Positions 10,819 to 22,773 are shown, counted from the stretch's first letter. The stretch is DNA of 64,000 nucleotides from Drechmeria coniospora (GCF_001625195.1 NC_054391.1:186001-250000), one strand, 5' to 3'. Notes: generated by a model not told the origin, from the sequence alone. Numbers and translations: made by a program.

Positions 10819-13800
10819 ATGAAGTATTTTACAAAGCTTACTATTTTTCATTTCTGTCTAAACCTCGTTCAAGGAGGGCATTACAATAATGAAGGGACCA
10901 TTATTATGGAATATCAGCCACTTCAAATAATATGCTCCGGAAATACAATACAAAGCTATAATATTCGGTACGATATAATTGAATTGTTTTCCCCATTATG
11001 AAACAAGAGTTAAGAAACATTTTAGGGTACGTACTTCGTACCCGGATAGAACTGCATTTACTGGACCATATACAACGATTACGGCTATTGGAACTGGTAC
11101 TGCTCAATCGACAATCTCATTAAACCCTGCTCCTACAGGCGAAGCTGGGACTATTATAATAATAGAGCCAAGCAAATCACAGCAAATATTTACAGGGCCG
11201 TATACAACGATTACTGCAATCGGCACAGGAGCTAATACAGTTACGCTATCGCTACTACCATCAGATACAGATAAGACTGGGACTGTAGTAGTTCTTAACC
11301 CGAAAATATCCATTACGCTTACAGCAGGAATTATCACAGAGTCAACGTTTGGGCCAATTCCAGGTACGAGCACAATCGTCCCCTCATCTGGATGTTCAGG
11401 ACTATGTCCTACAAGAATTGTTATTACCGAGACTGCCGGATTTCTTACGGAATCCACCTTTGGACCAACGCCAGGCACTAGTACAATCTTCCCATCGGCT
11501 GGATGTAGAGGATACTGTCCTACTAGAATCATTGTTACGGCCACTGGTAAGTTGAGAACTATTACAACATTAGGTCCAAGTATTGGAACTAGCACGATTC
11601 CGCCCCCCCCCGAATGTACCGCAGATTGTATTACGAGCATCATTGTTACCGTAACAGGTGGCTTTGTTACCTCTACTACATTTGGAGAAACGGCTGGTAC
11701 TAGCACTATACCTCCACTACCCGGTTGTACAGTTAACTGCTTTACACAAATTATAGTTACCGAAATGGGTGGTCTTATTACGTCAACTACCTACGGACCG
11801 ACTCCTGGTACTAGCACAATTCCTCCTCCACTCGGATGTACTGCAAATTGTATTACAAGAATCATTATTACAGTAACAGGTGGCTTTGTTACCTCTACTA
11901 CATTTGGACCAACGGCCGGTACCAGTACTGTACCTCCGACACTAGGATGTAAAATTAACTGCTTTATACAAATTATAGTCATAGAAACAGGTGGTCTTGT
12001 AACGTTAACTACCTACGGACCGACTGCTGGAACTAGTAAAATTACTCCTCCGCTCGGGTGTACTGCAAATTGTGTTACAAGCATTATCGTTACTGTAACA
12101 GGTAGCTTTGTTACGTCTACTACATTTGGACCAACGGCTGGTACTAGCACTATATTTCCACCACCAGGGTGTACAATTGACTGCTTTACGCAAGTTATAG
12201 TCACCGAAACAGGTGGTCTTGTAACGTTAACTACCTACGGACCGACTGCTGGTACTAGCACAATTCCTCCTCCGTTCGAATGTACTGCAAATTGTATTAC
12301 AAGCATTATCATTACTGTAACAGGTACCTTTGTTACCTCTACCATATTCGGACCGACGGCCGGTACTAGCACTATACCACTACTACCAGAATGTACAGTT
12401 AACTGCATTACGCAAATTATTGTTACCAAAACAGGTGGCCTTATTACGTTAACTACCTACGGACCGACTGCTGGTACTAGTACAATTCCTCCTCCACTCG
12501 AATGTACTGCAAATTGTGTCACAAGCATCATCATTACTGTAACAGGTGGCTTTGTTACCTCTACCACATTCGGACCAACGGCTGGTACTAGCACTATACC
12601 ACTACTACCAGGATGTACAGTTAACTGCATTACGCAAATTATTGTTACCAAAACAGGTGGTCTTATTACGTCAACTACTTACGGACCGACTCCTGGTACT
12701 AGCACGATTCCTCCTCCGCCCGGATGTACAATGAGCTGCATTACCTCAATCATCATTACAGCAACAGGTAGTCTTGTTACTCCAACTATCTTAAGACTGA
12801 CACCCGGTACAAGCACGATTCCTCCTCCGACTATATGTACTGTCAACTGCCCTATCATTACCGTAACCTCCACGTGTGATAACGGCTGCACGGCGCCAAC
12901 GGCTTCTACGGAGTTTTGTACTGTTGCCGGGTGTACGACAACAGTCTTCACAATCGTACCGGTGCCAAACGGTCCTATCACTACCGTAACCTCTACGTGT
13001 ACTAATGGCTGTACGGTGCCAACGGCTTTTACGCAATCCTGTAGCGTTCCCGGGTGTATGACGACGGTCTTTACAATCGTGCCGCCGCTAACGGGCCGTT
13101 TCACTACCGTAACCTCTACATGTGCTAACGGCTGTACGGTGCCAACAGCTTTCACGCAGTCCTGTGGTGTTACCGGGTGTACGACAACGGTCTTTACAAT
13201 CGTACCGTCGCTAACGGGTCCTATCACTACCATAACCTCTACGTGTACTAACGGCTGTACGGTGCCAACGGCTTCTACTGAGTCTTGTGGCGTTTCCGGG
13301 TGTACGACGACGATCTTTACAATCGTTCCGTCGCCAATAGGCCCTATTACTACTGTATCCTCCACGTGTACTAACGGCTGTACCGTACCAACGGCTTTTA
13401 CGCAGTCTTGTAGTGTTCCCGGGTGTACGACGACGGTCTTTACAATCGTGCCGTCCCCAACAGGCCCTATTACCACCGTATCTTCCACGTGTACTAACGG
13501 TTGTACCGTACCAACGGCTTTTACGCAGTCCTGTAGCGTTCCCGGGTGTACGACGACGGTCTTTACAATCGTGCCGTCGCCAACAGGCCCTATTACTACC
13601 GTATCCTCTACTTGTACTAACGGCTGTACCGTACTAACGGCCTTTACGCAGTCCTGTAGCGTTCCCGGGTGTACGATGACAGTCTTCACAATCGTGCCCT
13701 CGCCAACGGGTCCTATCACTACCGTAACCTCTACGTGTACTAACGGCTGTACGGTGCCAACGGCTTTCACGCAGTCCTGTAGCATTCCCGGATGTACGAC

Positions 13801-16800
13801 GACGGTCTTTACAATCGTACCCCCGCCAACGGGCCGTTTTACTACCGTAAGCTCTACGTGTACTAACGGCTGTACGGTGCCAACGGCTTTTACGCAGTAC
13901 TGTAGCGTTTCCCGGTGTACAACGACTGTCTTCACAATTGTGCCGCCGCTGACAGGCCCTACGTCCACAATCCCTCCGCCTCTTGGAGGAGTAACTACGA
14001 TATCAACAACTGGTCCATCAGCAGGTACATCGACAATCCCACCGACTTCTGGCTGCACAACAAACTGTTTCACAACCATTATTGTTACCGCCGTTATAGG
14101 GGCAACAACAACAACAACATTAGGGCAGACACCTGGTATATCCACGATCCCTCCGACTCTTGGTTGCACAACCAACTGTATTACAACCATAGTAGTTACA
14201 GTAACTGCAGATAGAACTACAGTAGAGACTACTGGCCCAACTACTGGTACGTCGACAATCCCGCCGCCTCCTGGATGCACAACCAAGTGCGTCACATCCA
14301 TCATCGTTACAACACCTCCAAACTTGAGCGCAACAACGTCGACTACAGTAGGGCCGACTAGTGGGACATCGACAATCCTGCCACCCCCTGGATGCACGAC
14401 GAACTGCGTAAGGAGCATTATAGTTACAATCACTCCAAACTTAAGAGCCACAACTACAACGACGGTAGGCCCTACAGCAGGCACGTCGACGATCCCACCC
14501 CCACCAGGATGCACAACGAACTGCATAACGAGTATTATAGTTATTATCACTCCTAACTTGAGCGCCACGACGACAACAACTGTAGGTCGGACTGCTGGTA
14601 CATCGACGATCTTACCGCCCACTGGATGCATGACGAACTGCATAACGTCCATCATCATTACAACACCTCCCGCCTTAAGCGCAACAACATCAACAACGTT
14701 AGGTCCAACAGCTGGTACATCGACGATACTGCCGCCCCCTAGTTGTACGATAAACTGTGTAACGTCTATTATCGTAACGACGCCTCCTACTTTGAGCGCT
14801 ACGACAACAACAACCGTAGGTCCAACCGCCGGTTCATTAACCATTCCGCCGCCCCCTGGATGTACAACGAACTGCGTAACGAGCATAATAGTTACTATAA
14901 CTGGGGGTGCAATAACGACAACAACGGTAGGCCCGATAGAAGGCACGTCCACATTACTACCACCCCCTGGATGCACAGCCAACTGCGTAACGACGGTAAT
15001 TATTACTGCAACTGCAACTCAGAGAGCAACTACAACAACTACGCTAGGTCCAACGGCCGGTACATCAACCATCTTGCCGAGTCCTGGATGCACGACCAAC
15101 TGCGTTACGTCTATTATTGTTACAACGCCTCCTACGTTAAATGCAACAACATCAACAACAGTAGGGCCAACTGCCGGTACCTCGACAATCCTACCATCCC
15201 CTGGATGCATTACGAACTGCATAACGTCCATTATTATTACAACACCTCCCGCCTTAAGCGCAACAACATCAACAACATTAGGTCCAACAGCTGGTACATC
15301 AATAATACTACCGCCCCCAAGCTGTACGACAAACTGTGTAACGTCTATTATCGTAACGACGCCTCCTACTTTGAGCGCTACGACAACAACAACCGTAGGT
15401 CCGACCGCCGGTTCATTAACCATTCCGCCGCCCCCTGGATGTACAGCGACCTGCGTAACGAGTATAATAGTTACTATAACTGGGGGTGCAGTAACGATAA
15501 CAACGGTAGGCACAATAGAAGGCACGTCAACAATACTACCACCCCCTGGATGCACAACCAACTGCGTAAAGACGGTAATTATTACTGCAACTGCAACTTA
15601 TAGAGCGATTACAACAACTACGCTGGGTCCAACGGCCGGTACATTAACCATCTTGCCGAGTCCTGGATGCACGACCAACTGCGTTACGTCTATTATTGTT
15701 ACAACGCCTCCTACATTAAGTGCAACAACATCAATAACAGTAGGGCCAACTGCCGGTACCTCGACAATCCTACCACCCCCTGGATGCATTACGAACTGCG
15801 TAACGTCCATTATTATTACAACACCTCCCGCCTTAAGCGCAACAATATCAACAACATTAGGTCCAACAGCTGGTACATCGACAATACTACCGCCCCCTAG
15901 CTGTACGACAAACTGTGTAACGTCTATTATCGTAACGACGCCTCCTACTTTGAGCGCCACGACAACAACAACCATAGGTCCAACCGCCGGTTCATTAACC
16001 ATTCTGCCGCCCCCTGAATGCACAACGAACTGCATAACGAGCATAATAGTTACTATAACTGGGGGTGCAGTAACGACAACAACGGTAGGTACAATAGAAG
16101 GCACGTCGACAATACTACCACCCCCTGGATGCATAGCCAACTGCATAACAACAGTAATTATTACTGCAACTGTAACTCAGAGAGCGACTACAATAACTAC
16201 GCTAGGTTCAACGGCCGGTACATCAACTATCTTGCCGAGTCCTGGATGCACGACCAACTGCGTTACGTCTATTATTGTTACAACGCCTCCTACATTAAGT
16301 GCAACAACATCAATAACAGTAGGGCCAACTGCCGGTACCTCGACAATCCTACCACCCCCTGGATGCATTACGAACTGCGTAACGTCCATTATTATTACAA
16401 CACCTCCCGCCTTAAGCGCAACAATATTAACAACATTAGGTCCAACAGCTGGTACATCGACGATACTGCCGCCCCCTAGTTGTACGACAAACTGTGTAAC
16501 GTCTATTATTGTAACGACACCTCCTACGTTGAGCGCCACGACAACAACAACCGTAGGTCCGACCGCCGGTTCATTAACCATTCCGCCGCCCCCTGGATGT
16601 ACAACGAACTGCGTAACAAGGATAATAGTTACTATAACTGGGGGTGCAGTAACAATAACAACGATAGGCACGATAGAAGGCACGTCCACAATACTACCAC
16701 CCCCTGGATGCACAACCAACTGCATAAAGACAGTAATTATTACTGCAACTGCAACTTATAGAGCGATTACAACAACTACGCTAGGTCCAACGGCCGGTAC

Positions 16801-19800
16801 ATCAACCATCTTGCCGAGTCCTGGATGCACGACCAACTGTGTTACGTCTATTATTGTTACAACGCCTCCTACATTAAGTGCAACAACATCAATAACAGTA
16901 GGGCCAACTGCCGGTACCTCGACAATCCTACCACCCCCTGGATGCATTACGAACTGCATAACGTCTATTATTATTACAACACCTCCCGCCTTAAGCGCAA
17001 CAATATTAACAACATTAGGTCCAACAGCTGGTACATCGACGATACTGCCGCCCCCTAGTTGTACGACAAACTGTGTAACGTCTATTATTGTAACGACACC
17101 TCCTACGTTGAGCGCCACGACAACAACAACCGTAGGTCCGACCGCCGGTTCATTAACCATTCCGCCGCCCCCTGGATGTACAACGAACTGCATAACGAGC
17201 ATAATAGTTACCATAACTAAGGGTGCAGTAACGACAACAACGGTAGGCCCGTTAGAAGGCACGTCGACAATACTACCACCCCCTGGATGTACAACGAACT
17301 GCGTAACGAGCATAATAGTTACTATAACTGGGGGTGCAGTAACGATAACAACGGTAGGCCCAATAGAAGGCACATCGACAATACTACCTAACCCTGGATG
17401 CACAACCAACTGCGTAAAGACAGTAATTATTACTGCAACTGCAGTTTATAAAGCGATTACAACAACTACGCTGGGTCCAACGGCCGGTACATTAACCATT
17501 TTGCCGAGTCCTGGATGCACGACCAACTGCGTTACGTCTATTATTGTTACAACGCCTCCTACATTAACTGCAACAACATCAACAACAGTAGGGCCAACTG
17601 CCGGTACCTCGACAATCCTACCACCCCCTGGATGCATTATGAACTGCATAACGTCTATTATTATTACAACACCTCCCGACTTAAGCGCAACAATATTAAC
17701 AACATTAGGTCCAAAAGCTGGTACATCGACGATACTGCCGCCCCCTAGTTGTACGACAAACTGTGTAACGTCTATTATTGTAACGATACCTCCTACGTTG
17801 AGCGCCACGACAACAACAACCGTAGGTCCGACCGCCGGTTCATTAACCATTCCGCCGCCCCCTGGATGTACAACGAACTGCGTAACGAGCATAATAGTTA
17901 CTATAACTGAGGGTGCAATAACGACAACAACGGTAGGCCCGTTAGAAGGCACGTCAACAATTCTACCACCCCCTGAATGCACAACCAACTGCGTAAAGAC
18001 AGTAATTATTACAGCAACTGCAACTCATAGAGCGACTACAACAACTACGCCGGGTCCAACGGCCGGTACATCAACCATTTTGCCGAGTCCTGGATGCACG
18101 ACCAATTGCATTACGTCTATTATTGTTACAACGCCTCCGCCCCCTAATAGTATTACAACAAGAACAACCTCCGGACAGGTTCCAATCACATCTACCCTTT
18201 TACCGTTATCAGGATGTGTCATTCCTTGTACGACCACCATTGTGGTTGTAACAGTTCCTTCTGATGTTGCCATAACTACAACAATTGCGGGGGAATTGTC
18301 TACTACATCAACAATTACACCATTATCCAATTGCCTTCATCCTTGTACAACGACCATAATTGTTATCTCAGTACCTCGTGATATGATTGTAACAACAACC
18401 ATTGTCGGCCAATTATCTACTACATCAACCCTTCTTCCGTCGTCGGGCTGCATCCACCCTTGTACAACAAGTGTATTTGTTATATCTGTACCTCGTGATG
18501 TTGCTATTACAACGACAGTTCCTGGTCAGGTATCTACTATCTCGACCATCACCCCGTTGTCTAACTGCATTCACCCCTGCGTAACATCAGTGATCGTTGT
18601 TACTGTTCCTCCGGATGTTGCTATTACTTTAAGTACTACTGGACTTGCTCCTGGTATAAGTACCATTTTGCCCCCGTTGAACTGTACTCATCCTTGTACG
18701 ACTACAATTGTCCAAACTAGCGCGTCTTGCGCCCCAATACCTTCATGTTACTCAAGATCGGGGAGTGTCAATGTCGATTATTATGAACAACTATACGATA
18801 GCACTAATTTTCGTCCGATTGAAGTTCCAGTCAATTATTACATTATCGATGGCCTTACTCCATTGGCCTCTGGTTTTGCTCATAATCTAACTGTCCCATT
18901 TTTCGACCCTGTGTACCAAGGATATCCTTTGATTTCTGTCCCAAGTCAAGATACCCCGACACAACTGAACTATTATGTTGGTTATACCAGGGACATCCAT
19001 GGAATTACTGTAGATGGTAACAATTTCACAATGGTATACACAGGGTATTATCGTGCTCTATTTACTGGAAATTTTACCTTCTGTATTGTGGGAGATGATA
19101 TGGCTAGTCTGTTTGTTGACAATGAAGTTGCTTTCTCCTGCGACACGAAACTGGCCTCACCCTCGAGCCTTGTCGTGGTAGAGAACAAGTTTCCGGTTCC
19201 CGAGGGTTGTGTATCAGTACCACTGTTTATTGGTCAGTTTTATCCGATAAGAATTGTGTGGGGGGGGGGGCATGGACCATCTCAAATGCGACTTTCTGTG
19301 ACCGTTGAAGGTCAAACTGAGCCGGAAACAAACATGGATAACTTTTATCCTTTATCATGCGACGGGCTTGCTTTAAGTTCAACTCCTGTACCTAGTACTA
19401 CATCGCCTGGCACACTGGTAACCATATCCACGACACGTTTCTGGACTGGTGCTTCTACAACGACAATCCTGCCTTCAACCACCAGCGGCCAAACTGGTAC
19501 TGTTACTTTAATAGTACAGACACCTAGTCCAGGCACCCTGGTAACCATATCCACGACAAGTTTATGGACTGGTACTTCGACAACGACAATCCTGCCTTCA
19601 ACCACCAGCGGCCAAACTGGTACTGTTACTTTAATAGTACAGACACCTAGTCCAGGCACCCTGGTAACCATATCCACGACAAGTTTCTGGACTGGTGCTT
19701 CGACAACGACAATCCTGCCTTCAACCACCAGCGGCCAAACTGGTACTGTTACTTTAATAGTACAGACACCTAGTCCGGGCACCCTGGTAACCATATCCAC

Positions 19801-21136
19801 GACAAGTTTCTGGACTGGTGCTTCGACAACGACAATCCTGCCTTCAACCACCAGCGGCCAAACTGGTACTGTTACTTTAATAGTACAGACACCTAGTCCA
19901 GGCACCCTGGTAACCATATCCACGACAAGTTTCTGGACTGGTGCTTCGACAACGACAATCCTGCCTTCAACCACCAGCGGCCAAACTGGTACTGTTACTT
20001 TAATAGTACAGACACCTAGTCCAGGCACCCTGGTAACCATATCCACGACAAGTTTCTGGACTGGTGCTTCTACAACGACAATCCTGCCTTCAACCACCAG
20101 CGGCCAAACTGGTACTGTTACTTTAATAGTACAGACACCTAGTCCAGGCACCCTGGTAACCATATCCACGACACATTTCTGGACTGGTGCTTCTACAACG
20201 ACAATCCTGCCTTCAACCACCAGCGGCCAAACTGGTACTGTTACTTTAATAGTACAGACACCTAGTCCAGGCACCCTGGTAACCATATCCACGACACATT
20301 TCTGGACTGGTGCTTCAACAACGACAATCCTGCCTTCAACCACCAGCGGCCAAACTGGTACTGTTACTTTAATAGTACAGACACCTAGTCCAGGCACCCT
20401 GGTAACCATATCCACGACAAGTTTCTGGACTGGTGCTTCGACAACGACAATCCTGCCTTCAACCACCAGCGGCCAAACCGGTACTGTTACTTTAATAGTA
20501 CAGACACCTAGTCCAAGCGGCTCATGTCCCGAGATCTCTCAGAGCACATGTCCAAGACACGGGCTAAGCATTCGCGAATATGACCATGCTCTAACAAATA
20601 TATATCCATATACTCCAAATACATACATCGGAGCTAATCCTCTACAACAGGGAATTACTAACGAAACGAGCTTTTCTTATGTAAATTGTCCACTCGCCTC
20701 ACTCAACTGCCTCATCAATATACCGCCGTATACTAGGCCCGCCGGTCCACTTACGATCCAGGGTAGTTTCATTCTTGTTGAAATTGGTTATCTAGTCGGT
20801 CCCACTACTGATCAGTATCAAATTTGCGTTTCCGTGGATGATAATGGAGATTTTTTCTTTGGGCCGGGAGCGTTTCCTTGTGGTAATCCTAATAATCCAA
20901 ACCCTAGCTCTTCTCCTTTGGTCCATAATCAATGGGCCCCACAACATGGCCCAGTTGGGGCTCCTTTTGTTTGCGCCAATGTTTCACTAGTAGCAGATTA
21001 CTATTATCCTATAAGAATAGTGTGGTCTAATGCTGGGCCATCTGTGCTTGACATTTATTTGGTAGCCCAGAGCAATCCGAGCGTTCATATTACCGATTTA
21101 TCCCGGTTTCTTGCTGGCCCAGGATGCATACCCTAG
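10819..21136 (+). CDS. Giant secreted GLEYA-domain adhesin with tandem repeats
   Basis: Proposed as two exons: 10819-10967 and 11026-21136, about 3,419 residues. The long open frame has no ATG at its front (first start-like codon is TTG at 10979), whereas an ATG at 10819 opens a signal-peptide-like leader (K-Y-F-T-K then a hydrophobic run to V-Q-G). A 58-bp intron (donor GTACGA, acceptor TTTTAG) joins them in frame. The mature part holds five repeat classes: about 37-residue units (11.3-12.85 kb), nine 41-residue units (12.85-13.97 kb), about 36 units of roughly 38 residues (13.97-18.15 kb), about five units of about 41 residues (to 18.72 kb), then a GLEYA/PA14-like domain with an Asp-Asp calcium-binding pair at 19094-19099, nine 41-residue units, and a second GLEYA-like domain with Asp-Asp at 20837-20842. 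Both domains end in Y-P-I-R-I-V-W. Known role of such proteins: carbohydrate binding and cell adhesion at the wall. No C-terminal GPI signal is seen. Very Thr-rich, so heavy O-glycosylation is inferred. Confidence 0.75.
11320..12850 (+). repeat. Adhesin repeat class 1 (about 37 aa, 111 nt)
   Basis: About 14 units built on G-P-T-A-G-T-S-T-I followed by P-P-P, a Cys-x3-Cys pair and a beta-strand-like I-I-V-T-V-T-G-G. Two alternating versions (ending T-T-F-G or T-T-Y-G) give a 222-nt higher-order period, clear from about 11680 to 12680. Confidence 0.85.
12853..13966 (+). repeat. Adhesin repeat class 2 (nine 123-nt units)
   Basis: Nine units of 41 residues, each with T-S-T-C-x-N-G-C, then a Cys-x-V-x-G/R-C-T-T-T-V-F-T-I-V-P block, so four cysteines per unit. 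Units are nearly identical in the middle (13360-13740). Confidence 0.85.
13967..18150 (+). repeat. Adhesin repeat class 3 with 579-nt higher-order period
   Basis: About 36 units of 34-39 residues with T-V-G-P-T-A-G-T-S-T-I-L-P-P-P-G-C-T-T-N-C. Groups of five units form a 579-nt higher-order repeat seen at about 15.02, 15.60, 16.18 and 16.76 kb; the copy at 16.76 kb is 690 nt because it has one extra unit of about 111 nt. Homology to class 1 is evident. Confidence 0.85.
18150..18720 (+). repeat. Adhesin repeat class 4 (about five units of 41 aa)
   Basis: Units of the type V-P-x-D-V-A-I-T-T-T ... S-T-I-T-P-L-S-N-C-x-H-P-C-T-T, more diverged from one another than the other classes. They keep the Cys-x3-Cys pair and lead directly into the first GLEYA-like domain. 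Confidence 0.75.
19408..20514 (+). repeat. Adhesin repeat class 5 (nine near-identical 123-nt units)
   Basis: Nine units of exactly 123 nt (41 residues: S-P-G-T-L-V-T-I-S-T-T ... W-T-G-A-S-T-T-T-I-L-P ... I-V-Q-T-P), cysteine-free, lying between the two GLEYA-like domains. Differences are a handful of bases per unit (for example S-F-W, H-F-W, R-F-W, S-L-W), the signature of recent tandem expansion. Confidence 0.9.
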
Positions 21137-21173
21137 GGTTACTTGTGCCTGAAACGGCAACTGCAACAGAAAG

Positions 21174-21190
21174 TTAGGGTTAGGGTTAGG
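21174..21190 (+). repeat. Interstitial telomere-type repeat (TTAGGG x 2.8)
   Basis: TTAGGG TTAGGG TTAGG begins 37 bp after the adhesin stop codon. TTAGGG is the telomere unit of most filamentous ascomycetes. The tract is too short to be a telomere and sits inside the block of transposon debris. Confidence 0.7.
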
Positions 21191-21337
21191 TAATTCCTTG
21201 ATTCACCAGCTCTGCGTGTTTGTTCATGAGATGGCGGTCTGGCGTTTCGATCACCACCGCACGAGAATCAAACGGGACAAAGTATGACCGCATCTTCCGT
21301 AGACCATCCCAATTATTACTTGATACAAACATAAGAT
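21191..21337. other. Short spacer
   Basis: Unassigned sequence between the telomere-type tract and the next LTR-like element, somewhat richer in GC than its neighbours. No reading frame or motif is recognised. Confidence 0.3.
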
Positions 21338-22087
21338 TGTTAAAATACTGGTATTTATACTAATAAGACTACCCAAATGGGATACTATCCTATTGTTTGT
21401 TGCTGCTACTAGTAGTAACTGCTAGGAGTACTACTACTAGCAAATATACTATACTATACTGCGAGTATAAGTAAGTATAAAGAGTTGACTGATAGTATAC
21501 AACATACTATTTCTCCGAACTACGACACGGAGCGACCGGCGGCAGTACTACTACCGACCAACCCACTACTACAATACGACTTGTACACGTAGTAGCCAGT
21601 CGACTACTGGAGCCAATTAATCGGAACAACAATTACCGCTCTCCCAATTGTTACTAGCTATTACCAGCCTATAATTCTACTATGGGCTATTCAATCAATG
21701 TGTAACGGAAACAGCTATCCAACCATTATGTAACGGAAACAGCTATCCAATCATTGTATGACGAAAACAGCAATCAACCCATTGGATGACGGAAACAGCG
21801 ATCAATCCATGGCACGACGGAAACGGCGATCCAGTCGTTGTGCGGCGGAAACGGCTACAATCTGGACCTACAAGGTACTACTCTATAGACATAAATAGCC
21901 GCACTTCCCCTGCACTTTAGTTAGAAGAATAATCGCATTCGTTTGTATAATTTGGTACTACCAAGTGTGCACTCTTGCCCAGTTACTAACTGGCACCCCT
22001 TTTGCTGTTACTAACAGCGTGATTGATTCTCTGGTTCGTGCGATACACTTCTACTACCCCCTCCTCTTGCGGACCCAAATTGCGAGA
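21338..22087 (+). mobile_element. LTR-like element (750 bp) with TSD aagat
   Basis: Second copy of the 831-bp element at 6315-7145, with the same TGTTAAAATACT start and TTGCGAGA end, flanked by aagat at 21333-21337 and 22088-22092. It carries a five-fold cggaaacagc/cgatccaatc minisatellite (about 21700-21860) and a TATA-like acataaatagcc box near 21890. Confidence 0.75.
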
Positions 22088-22102
22088 AAGATTAGATGTG
22101 TT

Positions 22103-22457
22103 TGTTTAAATACTGGTATTTATACTAGTAAGACTACCCAAATCGGATACTGTCCTATTGTTGCTACTACTAGTAGCAACTACTCTTGCAATTTGTGTGC
22201 GCAAGAAGTAAGGGTATTAGAAGTATATTGCACGGACCAGGGAATCAATTATACTATTAGTAACAGCAAGTAACTGGGTAAGAGTGCAAACTTGGGGGGT
22301 GCCAAATTATACAAACGAATGCGATTGTTCTTCTAACTAAAATGCAAGGGAAGTACGGCTATTTATGCCTACAGAGTAGTACCTTGTAGGTCCAGATTGT
22401 GGCTGTGCAGTCGGACTATAGTTTGATGGCCCGTTTGATCGTATAATGGTTTGATTG
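22103..22457 (-). mobile_element. Rearranged fragments of the 831-bp element, partly inverted
   Basis: Bases 22103-22183 repeat the element's first about 80 bp in direct orientation. From 22184 the sequence is the reverse complement of the element's 3' half, starting exactly at the terminal TCTTGCAATT, so 21880-22087 and 22184-22400 form an imperfect inverted repeat. The fragment is cut at 22458 by a family A LTR. The open frame at 21965-22273 crosses these junctions and is not a gene. Confidence 0.65.
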
Positions 22458-22613
22458 TGTTGCGGAGTCACTAGGCAGCTGCTCTAGGAATCTCAATAAT
22501 ATTTATTAAAAGACTTGAAGAAGGGAAAACTACTTATCGGCTAGGGCTTCTAGTTTATGTACGCTCCTAAGTAGGTCCATTGTCTTCCTCCGTCTTATGT
22601 CCTGTATCGGGCG
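22458..22613 (+). mobile_element. Family A LTR, 3' truncated and diverged
   Basis: Starts TGTTGCGGAGTC and follows the family A sequence up to the tatcggg block, where it stops against a family C LTR. It is more diverged than the other three copies (start TGTTG instead of TGTTA). Confidence 0.7.
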
Positions 22614-22773
22614 TGTAAGGTGCGCTATAGGCGTGTTGGCCTTATAAGCGAATGTGAGGTGCAGTACCCGCACTAAGTGCGTATACTGGCGGATCTTTTG
22701 ACAGTTTGGCCATCTGGTCTAACGGTTAACTGGTCTATTGTCCATATGGGCACACCTCCCCATATGTGTTACA
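22614..22773 (-). mobile_element. Family C LTR (160 bp), inverted
   Basis: Reverse complement of the 5680-5839 LTR, complete from TGTAAGG to TGTTACA. The flanks (gggcg and cctaa) do not match, so this copy either lost its target duplication or arrived by recombination. It abuts the truncated carboxypeptidase pseudogene. Confidence 0.8.

Noticed and set aside
12679..14982. 767-codon open frame on the minus strand inside the adhesin
   Set aside because: It is the antisense of low-complexity tandem repeats that lack stop triplets on both strands; no start context, no family, and the plus frame has the domains.
19345..20466. 373-codon minus-strand frame opposite repeat class 5
   Set aside because: Same reason: antisense of nine identical units with a length that is a multiple of three.
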